Positions 42,234-50,279 of a stretch of 64,000 nucleotides of DNA are shown in pieces (positions within the stretch are counted from its first letter, which is position 1; the number at the start of each line of letters is the position of its first letter). The stretch lies in assembly GCA_963668365.1 (NCBI GenBank), contig OY764266.1, forward strand, positions 4,278,001 to 4,342,000. Direction: 5' to 3'. The notes under the pieces are model-generated. The model had not been told where the DNA came from and made no database searches. It was given only the letters and a program-made list of their open reading frames with translations. This stretch comes from VXNE01 sp963668365. Its GTDB lineage: Bacteria > Pseudomonadota > Gammaproteobacteria > Pseudomonadales > Azotimanducaceae. The position numbers were made by a program, and so were the translations under genes.

Positions 42234-43439
42234 TCATATCTTCCCCTCTTCACGCCACGCCGTGATCGTGTCGATGTCGTAGCCGAGTTCCGACAGCACC
42301 TCGTCGGTGTGCTCGCCGACTTCCGGCGCTCGCTTCGGGCCGACCCGCGTCACGCCATCCACGAACACCGGCGCGTTGATGATGTAAGGCACGCCGACAT
42401 CCTCGCGCGGGGTCGTCAGGACGTCATTGGCGAGGGCCTGTTCGTCGGTGCGCATGTCCTCCAGATGGGCGAGCCTGGATACGTTGACCCCGCGCTCGAG
42501 GAAGAACCGCAGCCATTCGTCGCTGGTCCGCGCAGCCATGACCGCCGCCACCCGGTCGCGCAATGCCGCGCTGTGGCGCATGCGGGATTGCTGGTCGGCG
42601 AAACGCTCGTCGTCAAGCAATTCGCCGAGTCCGATCGCCTCCAGGAACGCCTCCTGTTGCGCCGGCGCGCGGACCATGGACAGCACCATCCGACGATCGT
42701 CGCTCGTCGCGTACTGGTGCCGGATCCAGGTTCGCTCCGGTGTGGTGGTGTTGTTGCGCCGTGCCGAGAAGTCCGCGCCAGCGATCGCCGCCTGCCCCAG
42801 GCAACTCGCCGACCAGAACCCGTTGGCCAGCAGCGACGTCGATACCGCTCCCCCCTTGCCGGTGATCTGCCGCTTGTACAGACCCATCATGATGCAGGCG
42901 AACATGGCCACGCACGTCGGGTGGTCCCCCATTCCCGCTATCGACTGCGAGGGTCCCCCGCCGGGAGAGCGAACCATGTCCGAAAGACCGGAACGGATCC
43001 AGTAGGCCATGCCGTCGAAACCCGTCTTCTCGGCTTCCGGGCCGCGCTCGCCGTAGGCCGTCAGGGACGCATAGACCATGCGTTCGTTGAGGGGAGCGAT
43101 GTCCTCGTAGGTCAGCTTCATCCTCCTGCGCACCCCCATGGGCTGGTTGGTGAGATACACGTCGCAATCGGGGATCAGCTTCCTGAGCACCTCCTGGCCC
43201 TCGGCCGATTTCAAGTCGAGCGTGATGCTGCGCTTGTTTCTCCCATCCATGATCCAGGTGTAGTTGACCTCCGCGCCGGGAGCGTTCTGGGTCCTGTACA
43301 GGTAGCGAAAGGGATCCCCCTGTCCCGGCTGCTCGACCTTGATGACGTCCGCCCCGAAATCCGCGAGGATCGTCCCCGCCACGGGACCCGCGACCCACGT
43401 CCCGACATCCAGCACCTTGAGTCCTTCGAACAACAGCAT
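42234..43439 (-). CDS. CaiB/BaiF family (family III) CoA transferase
   Basis: The 401-residue protein is a family III CoA transferase. It has an N-terminal LKVLDVGTWVAGPVAGTILADFGADVIKVE pattern (written here in outline), GRNKRSITLDL, and TGFDGMAYWIRSG, in which Asp142 is the expected nucleophile that forms the acyl anhydride and CoA thioester. These enzymes move CoA between carboxylic acids such as carnitine, oxalate, bile acids or aromatic acids. The acceptor here is not known and no substrate-specific partner is adjacent. It is divergent from the secreted hypothetical protein gene at 43702. Confidence 0.9.
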   Translation of the reverse strand: MLLFEGLKVLDVGTWVAGPVAGTILADFGADVIKVEQPGQGDPFRYLYRTQNAPGAEVNYTWIMDGRNKRSITLDLKSAEGQEVLRKLIPDCDVYLTNQPMGVRRRMKLTYEDIAPLNERMVYASLTAYGERGPEAEKTGFDGMAYWIRSGLSDMVRSPGGGPSQSIAGMGDHPTCVAMFACIMMGLYKRQITGKGGAVSTSLLANGFWSASCLGQAAIAGADFSARRNNTTTPERTWIRHQYATSDDRRMVLSMVRAPAQQEAFLEAIGLGELLDDERFADQQSRMRHSAALRDRVAAVMAARTSDEWLRFFLERGVNVSRLAHLEDMRTDEQALANDVLTTPREDVGVPYIINAPVFVDGVTRVGPKRAPEVGEHTDEVLSELGYDIDTITAWREEGKI

Positions 43440-43701
43440 CGACGCCTCCCCTCGGTTCCGGAATCCAGCACTTGCCGCTGACAGGCTAACGCTTTCCCCG
43501 GACTGAATGCCAAAGATTCAAGTCAGCCCGATCGCCTGAACAGTTAGCGGTTTATCGACCCTCCGTTCCGGGCCGATGATCGTTCTCCTCGCCATGCCGA
43601 TTCAGGTTCCGTTCAGGCAACCCATTGCAACCCATTGGCCGGACTGATAGAAAATCGTGATTGCCCGTTCGAACGGGAGTCGCGTGGGATCGTGTCGAGC
43701 C

Positions 43702-44511
43702 ATGAATAGAGTGATCGCATCGATCATGTTTCTGGCGTTTCTCGCTCAACCGCCGGTCGCGGCTGGCGAGGAGGAAGTGCTCACCAACGAGGACATCCTC
43801 ATCATGACCGAGGAAGGGCTGGCTGAGCGCGTCGTCATCGCGAAGATCTGGGCGTCCGAGACGGACTTCGATATCACCCGCGAACAACTCGTGGCGCTTT
43901 CGCGAGCCGGAGTCACCGCTGGGGTGCTCGAAGCGATGGTAATGGAGTCGGTGCCGCCGGCCGCGCGCCGGACCGCGGACGCCTATGCGCGGCGTTTCCA
44001 AGGCACACCGTGCACGGCTCCGGGGTTTTACTTGGAGGACGCGGAAGGCGCATTGGGTCAAGTCAACCCCCAGGTGCCGCAGATTCGAGGCGGCTTTGAT
44101 TTTTTCATTCAGGTGGAGGCCAGGGCGACCATCCCGGGCGCGCGGTCCGACACGCGGACCAGCCGCCGAACGCCGACGTTCTGGTTCTGTCCCGAGGACT
44201 TGGGATTCCTGCCGGACCCCGGAACGACCGTCGATCCCAGGGAGTTGCTGCTGGTTGTGCTCAAGTCCCGCGAGAACAGGAAGGAGCGCTCTTTCGAAGC
44301 CGGCTCGACACGTGTCTGGGTAGACAGGTCGAGCAACATTCCGTCCCGGGTGATCCGGCGCGTGAAGTTTGAGAGCATGGGCTTCGGCGTCTATCGGATC
44401 ACCCCGCGATCATCCCTCGACCCCGGCGAATACGGCTTCTACCGTCGCGCCAAGATTACCCCGATGGGGCTCCCGACCCAGAGCCACATATTCGCCTTCG
44501 GCGTCGACTAG
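43702..44511 (+). CDS. Secreted hypothetical protein
   Basis: The 269-residue protein starts with a credible Sec signal (MNRVIASIMFLAFLAQPPVAAG, predicted cleavage after about residue 21). I chose this ATG because the upstream in-frame start adds a poorly hydrophobic leader. After the signal a short helical segment (LTNEDILIMTEEGLAERVVIAKI) resembles tandem motifs seen in periplasmic proteins of unknown function. The rest is likely beta-rich. Only one cysteine pair is present (around PCTAP and FWFCPED), and could form a disulfide. No family is assigned. Its stop codon lies at the start of the dispersed repeat. Confidence 0.65.
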   Translation: MNRVIASIMFLAFLAQPPVAAGEEEVLTNEDILIMTEEGLAERVVIAKIWASETDFDITREQLVALSRAGVTAGVLEAMVMESVPPAARRTADAYARRFQGTPCTAPGFYLEDAEGALGQVNPQVPQIRGGFDFFIQVEARATIPGARSDTRTSRRTPTFWFCPEDLGFLPDPGTTVDPRELLLVVLKSRENRKERSFEAGSTRVWVDRSSNIPSRVIRRVKFESMGFGVYRITPRSSLDPGEYGFYRRAKITPMGLPTQSHIFAFGVD

Positions 44512-44616
44512 CGCCATGAAATCCGTCGGCGGCTTCGGGCGCACCATCTTTCACCCCCGCCCAGGCCCACCTGCCATCCCGCGCCTTGATCGGCACTGCG
44601 TGACGTTCTAAGGCGC
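44510..44616. repeat. Dispersed ~106-bp repeat, copy 2
   Basis: This is homologous to 36640-36745 (~85% identical with one single-base indel). It begins within the TAG stop of the secreted hypothetical protein gene and lies between convergent genes. No target duplication is clear. Confidence 0.75.
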
Positions 44617-44647
44617 CGGCTGTTAGCGCCGAGACAGCGTCTCGAGG

Positions 44648-47455
44648 TCAGGCCGAATCGGCGTCGTGCAGGACCACGGTCCCGGCGTCACCGTCGATCG
44701 TGATCATCTGGCCGTGCTGAATCCGCACGGTGCCGTTGCCGACGCCGAGCACTGCGGGTATGCCGTATTCGCGCGCGACGATCGAGCCGTGCGCGAGGAT
44801 GCTGCCCATGTCCGTGACGAGTCCGACGGCGTGCGCGAACAGTTGCGTCCATGCCGGCGTCGTCAGCGGGCTGACAAGGATGGAGCCTGGCACCATCTGG
44901 TCGAATTTGCTCCCGCCGAGGACGACGCTGGCGGGCGCCGTGACGCGACCGGAGCTGACCGGAAAGCCGCGCAGCGTGTCGCTCGAATCGTCGTTCAGTA
45001 TCTGCGTCTCCTTGAACGACACGCCCGGGTTGGCGCGCGCCTCGTCGGGAATCGTGCCCGGCGGGTGGTGGCGCTTGCGGGCCTCGCGCAACTCGCGCCG
45101 CTCGGCGGCGAGTTCACCGAGTTCCGGCAACGCGCGGCCGTTGCTACGCGCTTTGATCGCGCGCTCGAGTTCCTCGGTGACGAGAAAGTACGTGTCGTCC
45201 GGCTGGCGGAAGGTGCCGGCCTCGACCATGCGCCGGCCGATCTCGGCCGCCATCGGCCGCAGCACCGACCACGTGTAGCCGAAATGGAACGCGACCTCCT
45301 CCCGGATATAGTTGTAGCGCCGCGCGAGCCACCAGCGATATCGGAACTGCCAGTATTCGAGGCCGCTCAGAAGTTCGCGGATCTCGGCGTGTTTCTCTGC
45401 GCGCACATTCGCGGCGCGCTCCTCCTGCTGCTTCGGATCGTAGTCGGGGTCCTGCACCATCGCCTTGAGCGGCGCGAACAGCGCGGACGGATCCTCGACC
45501 TGGGTCGGCTCGACGAAGTCCATGCTATAGCCCTGGTGGCCGTACGCCGCGAGATACGCGCGGGTGTCCGCGAGCGCTTCGCGGGCATCGTCGCGCTGCT
45601 CGAGCGCCGCCATGAGGAACTTGGCCGGGGTCACGATGACGACGTAGGCCAGCTCTTCGTTGGCCCGGACCTTCTTCGCGATCTCGAACAGATCGGCGTT
45701 CGCCTGCATCGTCTTCGACTCGATGCCGGACAGGAACTGACCGCTGATGAAGTGGTGATCCGGCAGCGTCTCTCGCAGGAAGCACTGGAACTGGTCGTCC
45801 GTGGACTTCGCAACGCCGAACGAATGGCTCGAGTTGCTCGTCCAGTAGTAGCCCTCCTCGATGGCCATTTCGCGGATGCCCTCAAGGAGCGTCTCGTCGG
45901 TCGCCGTCGCCACGTTCACCGCCTTCCATTTCTCGCCGATACCGATGAGGCGCGGCCGCGTCTCCGCGTGCCATTCGCCGAGCTGACGCTCGTTGAACGC
46001 CGTTTTCGACGCGAACATGTAGGTCGGGTTGTCGCTCTCCGGCATGGTCACCGTATGCGCGAGGTTCGGATCGTCCTGCGTCGCCGCCCACGCTTCGAAC
46101 TCGCGCCGATCCTCCTGCGGCAATTCCGATGCGAACAGCGCCAGGTCGGCGCGCTCCTGCTGCGCGATATCCTGCCGCTGCTTCTCCTCTGCGAGCGTCG
46201 CATCGCGCTCGGCGGCCTCGATCGCCGCCTCCGTGACGGCCTTGTGCTTGTCCTTTTCATTCTTGCGCATGCGGTGAACCTGCGGGAAGTCGAAGCGCTG
46301 GAACGCGTACCCGTTCACGGACATGAACAGGGGCCCGCCGCCGATCATGATGCTGGCGCCCTTGCGCGCGGATTCCAGCCCCTCGGTCAGATAGAGTTCG
46401 TCGAACAGCGGACAGATCGGGTCCGGCATGTTCTCGACGATCTGGCGACGGCTCATGTATTGCGCGGGAGGCGGCGGCGTCCAGTCCAACTCGATGGGCT
46501 GCACGGGCAGGTTCGTGATCGGACGCGACTGCAAGAGAAAGAGCTGACCGCCCGAGAACGCCCACTCGATGTCCTGCGGCAGGCCGTCGTAGAGCCTCTC
46601 GATTCCGAGGGCGGTATCGGCCAGTTCCCGAAGCATCGTATCGGAGAGCGATGATCGGTCGCGCTCGCCCTCATCGACGTCCGTGAGTACAACGCCCTGC
46701 TCGCCATCGGACACCACCTGCTGCAGTTTCGGGCCGATCACGGTTTCCTTCGCTTCGAGCGAAGTCTTGTCGATGATGTAGGTGTCCGGCGTCACCTGTC
46801 CGCTGACCACCGCCTCGCCGAGGCCGAAGCTGGCATTGACGATCAATTCGCCGCGTTCGCCGGTCGCGGGGTTCGCGGTGAAAAGGATGCCCGAGACTTC
46901 GGACGGCACCATGATCTGCACGACCACCGCCATCGCAACGCTTGCCTGGTCGATGCCGTTCTGGTGGCGGTAGCTGATCGCCTGCGGCGTCCACAACGAC
47001 GACCAGCACTTCCTGACGGCATCGACGACCGCGTCGGCGCCACGCACGTTCAGATACGTTTCCTGCTGTCCGGCAAACGAGAGCCCCGGCAGGTCCTCGG
47101 CGTTGGCCGACGAGCGCACGGCTAGCGCGGGCTCGCCATCAAGTGTTGCATGCGCGGCACGGATTGCCGCGACGATCGCGTCAGAGGGGGAGTGCTCATC
47201 GAACAGCCGGCGGATCGCCGCCGACGCCTTTTCGAACGAAATGCCGCGCTCGACGATCTCGGGTCGTGCCAGTTCGAGGATGCGCTGCCCAAGATCGTGG
47301 TCGGAGACGAAGGCGCGGTACGCCGCAGTCGTTACCTGGAAGCCGCCGGGAACCGAAAAACCCGCGCGCGCCATGCGCGCAAGCGAACGTCCCTTGCCGC
47401 CGACGACCTCGAGGCCATCGTTTTCGGTGTCGAGGGGTGTCGTGAAATCTGCCAT
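44648..47455 (-). CDS. PEP-synthase/rifampin-phosphotransferase-like dikinase (paralogue 3)
   Basis: The 935-residue protein has the same three-part layout as the two paralogues: N-terminal ATP-grasp (EVVGGKGRSLARMARAGF), a switch at LFLLQSRPIT, a long helical centre (~330-800), and a C-terminal phosphohistidine domain with ILAHGSIVAREYGIPAVLG and expected His889. It is closer in length and sequence to paralogue 1 (both share the central DPICPLFDELYLTEGLE-type segment) than to paralogue 2. No operon partner is adjacent: a convergent gene lies downstream and a ~400-bp gene-free region upstream. The acceptor is unknown; a housekeeping PEP-synthase role is unlikely for three divergent copies without the PEP-binding barrel. 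Confidence 0.85.
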   Translation of the reverse strand: MADFTTPLDTENDGLEVVGGKGRSLARMARAGFSVPGGFQVTTAAYRAFVSDHDLGQRILELARPEIVERGISFEKASAAIRRLFDEHSPSDAIVAAIRAAHATLDGEPALAVRSSANAEDLPGLSFAGQQETYLNVRGADAVVDAVRKCWSSLWTPQAISYRHQNGIDQASVAMAVVVQIMVPSEVSGILFTANPATGERGELIVNASFGLGEAVVSGQVTPDTYIIDKTSLEAKETVIGPKLQQVVSDGEQGVVLTDVDEGERDRSSLSDTMLRELADTALGIERLYDGLPQDIEWAFSGGQLFLLQSRPITNLPVQPIELDWTPPPPAQYMSRRQIVENMPDPICPLFDELYLTEGLESARKGASIMIGGGPLFMSVNGYAFQRFDFPQVHRMRKNEKDKHKAVTEAAIEAAERDATLAEEKQRQDIAQQERADLALFASELPQEDRREFEAWAATQDDPNLAHTVTMPESDNPTYMFASKTAFNERQLGEWHAETRPRLIGIGEKWKAVNVATATDETLLEGIREMAIEEGYYWTSNSSHSFGVAKSTDDQFQCFLRETLPDHHFISGQFLSGIESKTMQANADLFEIAKKVRANEELAYVVIVTPAKFLMAALEQRDDAREALADTRAYLAAYGHQGYSMDFVEPTQVEDPSALFAPLKAMVQDPDYDPKQQEERAANVRAEKHAEIRELLSGLEYWQFRYRWWLARRYNYIREEVAFHFGYTWSVLRPMAAEIGRRMVEAGTFRQPDDTYFLVTEELERAIKARSNGRALPELGELAAERRELREARKRHHPPGTIPDEARANPGVSFKETQILNDDSSDTLRGFPVSSGRVTAPASVVLGGSKFDQMVPGSILVSPLTTPAWTQLFAHAVGLVTDMGSILAHGSIVAREYGIPAVLGVGNGTVRIQHGQMITIDGDAGTVVLHDADSA

Positions 47456-47857
47456 CTTCTCGTTGCTACTCCGTCTGCATGTTCAACTGCGCGTCCACTG
47501 CCCTGAACAGGGCGTTCTGGGGATCTGGAACCGCGCGCGGGATGCCGATTCCCGACCGTGAACCGAAGCCAGCAGTGTTGACCGGCTGGCGCGACGTTCG
47601 ATTCTGCGACTGGTTGCCGACGGCACAATCAAGGGTCGGGTTCCAAGCGCACGAGGCTACCCAAGCGCCTTGGCCCTATCAAATTCCGGCGGGAACCTTT
47701 CACCCAAAAACCGACCTCGGAAAGCCATGGCCTACATTTGCTGGCGCTGTAGGACTACATGTGCAATCACATCCACCTCACAGTTTCTTGCCAACGCCCT
47801 GTGCTAGCCTCTGCATCGCAACGTGCCAGGAAGAAGCACTCGAATCTGACCAACGCC
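47456..47857. other. ~400-bp intergenic region without a gene
   Basis: This stretch separates the leftward dikinase from the rightward HEPN pair and must hold both promoters. No RNA gene, repeat or convincing small ORF is visible. The open frame running into the following gene from 47759 is possible as an N-terminal extension, but has a poor start and composition. Confidence 0.4.
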
Positions 47858-48310
47858 ATGAACGCGTACCCTGACGAAATGGAGTCGCTCAACCACGCAA
47901 TCCACGAGGCCCTGGCGTCGGGACACTTCAGGCGCGCGAGAGACCTTTGCGATCGCTGGAATTGCCTCGTTCCAGCCGACCCCAATCCTCTGTCAGAAAG
48001 GGCTCGGCAGCTAGCTGACGCGGTAGATGCCGGCGCCTTTGGCGAACAGCGTGTTCGAGATGTCCTGGGGATTCTCGCGGATATCCAACGCAGCGAACAT
48101 GTGCGTACATCGACCACGGTAATTCGGTCCTACGATTCTCCCGAGTCCTTTCTCTACGAACGCACCATCTGCGCCCCTGCAACGGTCGCATCGAAGCTGA
48201 ACTGGCGCTTGGCCGATCAGATCACCAGCTCCGCGGATCTGATGGCGGATCCCGGACTCAAATTCATGGTTGCTTTTGTCGGTTCTGTGGCCGATGGCAG
48301 TAACACCTGA
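47858..48310 (+). CDS. Hypothetical protein overlapping a HEPN gene
   Basis: The predicted 150-residue protein is helical and acidic at the start (EMESLNHAIHEALASGHFRRARDLCDRW) and ends with KFMVAFVGSVADGSNT. No domain is recognised; the partner of a HEPN protein is often a nucleotidyltransferase-type antitoxin, but no GSxARG motif of that fold is seen here. Its 3' end overlaps the HEPN gene by 17 bases in another frame, so the two are very likely translationally coupled and functionally linked. The start is uncertain; an ATG 99 bases upstream in frame is also possible. Confidence 0.55.
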   Translation: MNAYPDEMESLNHAIHEALASGHFRRARDLCDRWNCLVPADPNPLSERARQLADAVDAGAFGEQRVRDVLGILADIQRSEHVRTSTTVIRSYDSPESFLYERTICAPATVASKLNWRLADQITSSADLMADPGLKFMVAFVGSVADGSNT

Positions 48311-48668
48311 AGCCCTGCTCGCTGCGGCCGAAATGCTTGGCCGCGGCGACGCCGAGGCGGACTGGCGAAACGCTACGAGTCGGGCATATTACGCCGCCTA
48401 TCACCGCTGCCGTTCTGTGGCTCAAGACGCGCGCCTTTCCTTTCCCGAGACCGGCAGTGTACATATCGGGCTCATCGAGGCACTTACGCACACATTGAAT
48501 CCATCATCGTTCAGGAGTCTTGGATACATCCTGGACCAGTGCCGGGGCCGACGGGCAGCGGCCGACTATCGTATCGACGAAGACTTCCCAAAGAGCCTTG
48601 CCGAGACGGTTCTCGCAGATTGTAGGGAAATACTAAGGGCTCTCGCCAAAATAGAATGTCCGATATGA
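48294..48668 (+). CDS. HEPN-domain protein with IS-altered C-terminus
   Basis: The 124-residue helical protein carries the HEPN signature (DWRNATSRAYYAAYHRC) near residues 24-40, followed by two longer helices. HEPN proteins are often RNA-cleaving toxins of toxin-antitoxin pairs, or related DNA-uptake-linked proteins. The native gene is truncated at codon 116 by IS copy B: codons 117-124 (LAKIECPI) come from the IS end. Joining 48641 to 49940 restores an in-frame tail PKQGEQPLI (after L) that ends at TGA 49970-49972, giving 126 residues. The protein therefore loses about 10 native residues and may stay active. Confidence 0.7.
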   Translation: MAVTPEALLAAAEMLGRGDAEADWRNATSRAYYAAYHRCRSVAQDARLSFPETGSVHIGLIEALTHTLNPSSFRSLGYILDQCRGRRAAADYRIDEDFPKSLAETVLADCREILRALAKIECPI

Positions 48669-49939
48669 TCGGCGTTTGTTATGCTGTCGGCGATGGCTGG
48701 TTTGACGCAAGCGGCGGTGACGGAGGCGTTGCGGGGGAAGTACGCGGTGTTGGGGCCGCTGCTGGATGAGCGCACGCGTCGGCTGTGGGCGGCGGCGGAG
48801 GCGCGGGCCATCGGGCGTGGCGGCGTGACGCGCGTCGCCGAGGCGACGGGGATGTCGCGGGTCACGGTGCGCGCGGGGTTGCGGGAGCTGGACGCGGGGG
48901 CGGCGCCGGTGGGGGCCGCGCGGCAGCGCCGTCCGGGCGGCGGCCGCAAGACGCTGACGGCGCGGGACGCGGGCCTGGTGGACGCGCTGGAGCGGGAACT
49001 CGAGCCGGTGACGCGGGGCGACCCGACCGGCCCGTTGCGCTGGACCTGCAGCAGCGCGGCGCGGTTGGCGCGACGGTTGCGGGACGCGGGGCATCCGGTC
49101 AGCGAGCGCACGGTGAATCGCCTGCTGCACGAACTGGGCTACAGCCTGCAGGCCAACCGCAAGACGCTCGAAGGACGCCAGCATCCGGACCGCGACGCGC
49201 AGTTCCGGCGCATCGACCGACGCGTGCGGGCGTTCCAGCGCCTGGGGCAGCCGGTGGTGTCGGTGGACACGAAGAAGAAGGAGCTGGTCGGCCCGTACCG
49301 CAACGGCGGCAGGGAATGGCGTCCGAAGGGACGCCCCGAGGAGGTGAAGGTGCATGACTTCATCGACCGGGACCTCGGCAAGGCGATTCCGTACGGGGTG
49401 TACGACCTGACGGCCAACGCCGGCTGGGTGGGCGTCGGCGTGGACCACGACACCTCGGAGTTCGCGGTGGCGACGCTGCGGCGCTGGTGGCGGCAGATGG
49501 GTCGCCACGCCTACCCGGAGGCCCGCCGCCTGCTGGTCACGGCGGACGGCGGCGGTTCCAACGGCAGCCGTTCGCGCCTGTGGAAGTACGAGCTGCAGCA
49601 GCTGGCCGACACCCTCGGGCTGCGCATCTCGGTGTGTCACTTCCCGCCGGGCACCAGCAAGTGGAACAAGATCGAGCATCGCATGTTCTGCCACATCACC
49701 CAGAACTGGCGCGGCCGGCCGCTGGTGAGCCACGAGGTCGTGGTCAACCTGATCGGCGCAACGACCACCAGGGAGGGCCTGGCGATCCGCTCCGAACTCG
49801 ACGAAGGCCAATACCCGACCGGCCGCCAGATCACCGACGCGCAGATGAACAACCTCGCCATCAAGCGCGACCCCTTCCATGGCGAGTGGAACTACAGCCT
49901 CTTGCCAAACACCATGAACGGATAGATTAATTTGGCGAG
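48642..49939 (+). mobile_element. ISAzo13-type insertion sequence, copy B, 1298 bp
   Basis: It has the same ends and exact length as copy A (33821-35118), in opposite orientation in the window. It interrupts the last ~10 codons of the HEPN gene; exact removal restores that frame, so again no target duplication is present. Confidence 0.9.
48681..49925 (+). CDS. ISAzo13-family DDE transposase, copy B
   Basis: The 414-residue transposase is identical in protein sequence to copy A: HTH regions in the N-terminal third and a DDE core with VVSVDTKKKELVGPYRNGG, LLVTADGGGSNGSR and SKWNKIEHRMFCHI. The identity of the two copies means recent transposition. The gene starts about 39 bases inside the left end and stops about 14 bases before the right end, leaving no other coding room. 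The promoter probably lies in the left inverted repeat region. Confidence 0.9.
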   Translation: MLSAMAGLTQAAVTEALRGKYAVLGPLLDERTRRLWAAAEARAIGRGGVTRVAEATGMSRVTVRAGLRELDAGAAPVGAARQRRPGGGRKTLTARDAGLVDALERELEPVTRGDPTGPLRWTCSSAARLARRLRDAGHPVSERTVNRLLHELGYSLQANRKTLEGRQHPDRDAQFRRIDRRVRAFQRLGQPVVSVDTKKKELVGPYRNGGREWRPKGRPEEVKVHDFIDRDLGKAIPYGVYDLTANAGWVGVGVDHDTSEFAVATLRRWWRQMGRHAYPEARRLLVTADGGGSNGSRSRLWKYELQQLADTLGLRISVCHFPPGTSKWNKIEHRMFCHITQNWRGRPLVSHEVVVNLIGATTTREGLAIRSELDEGQYPTGRQITDAQMNNLAIKRDPFHGEWNYSLLPNTMNG

Positions 49940-49967
49940 CTTCCTAAGCAGGGCGAACAACCTCTGA

Positions 49968-50279
49968 TCTGACTCAGCTAAAGAACTCATTGGCAGATTC
50001 ATCGCCGGGCAAGGCAAGCGCGAGGAAGTAGTGCTGGCCACCAAGTGCTACCTGCCGCTCAGGGACCGCACGTCTGACGATCCCGGGATACGCGAGGGGA
50101 CCGCACACGGTCCGAATCAACGCGGGCTGTCCGCCAATCACATCGTTGAGGCCTGCGAGGCCAGCCTCAGACGGCTCAACGTGGACTACATCGACCGGAC
50201 GCACCACCTCGCCGGGATTGGCAAGATCATCTACGTCGCAGCAGTGCCAAGCCGCCGGATCGCGATGATCAGACCCTGA
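49968..50279 (+). pseudogene. Internal fragment of an aldo/keto reductase
   Basis: The frame reads SAKELIGRFIAGQGKREEVV, then LATKCYLPL, then GPNQRGLSANHIVEACEASL and RRLNVDYIDRTHH. This is the second-to-fourth strand region of aldo/keto reductases, including the segment with the catalytic lysine (LATK). The N-terminal barrel strands with the catalytic Asp/Tyr and the C-terminal NADP-binding part are absent, and similarity stops at VDYID. It is a remnant, not a functional gene. It may have been cut by rearrangements around IS copy B. Confidence 0.7.
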
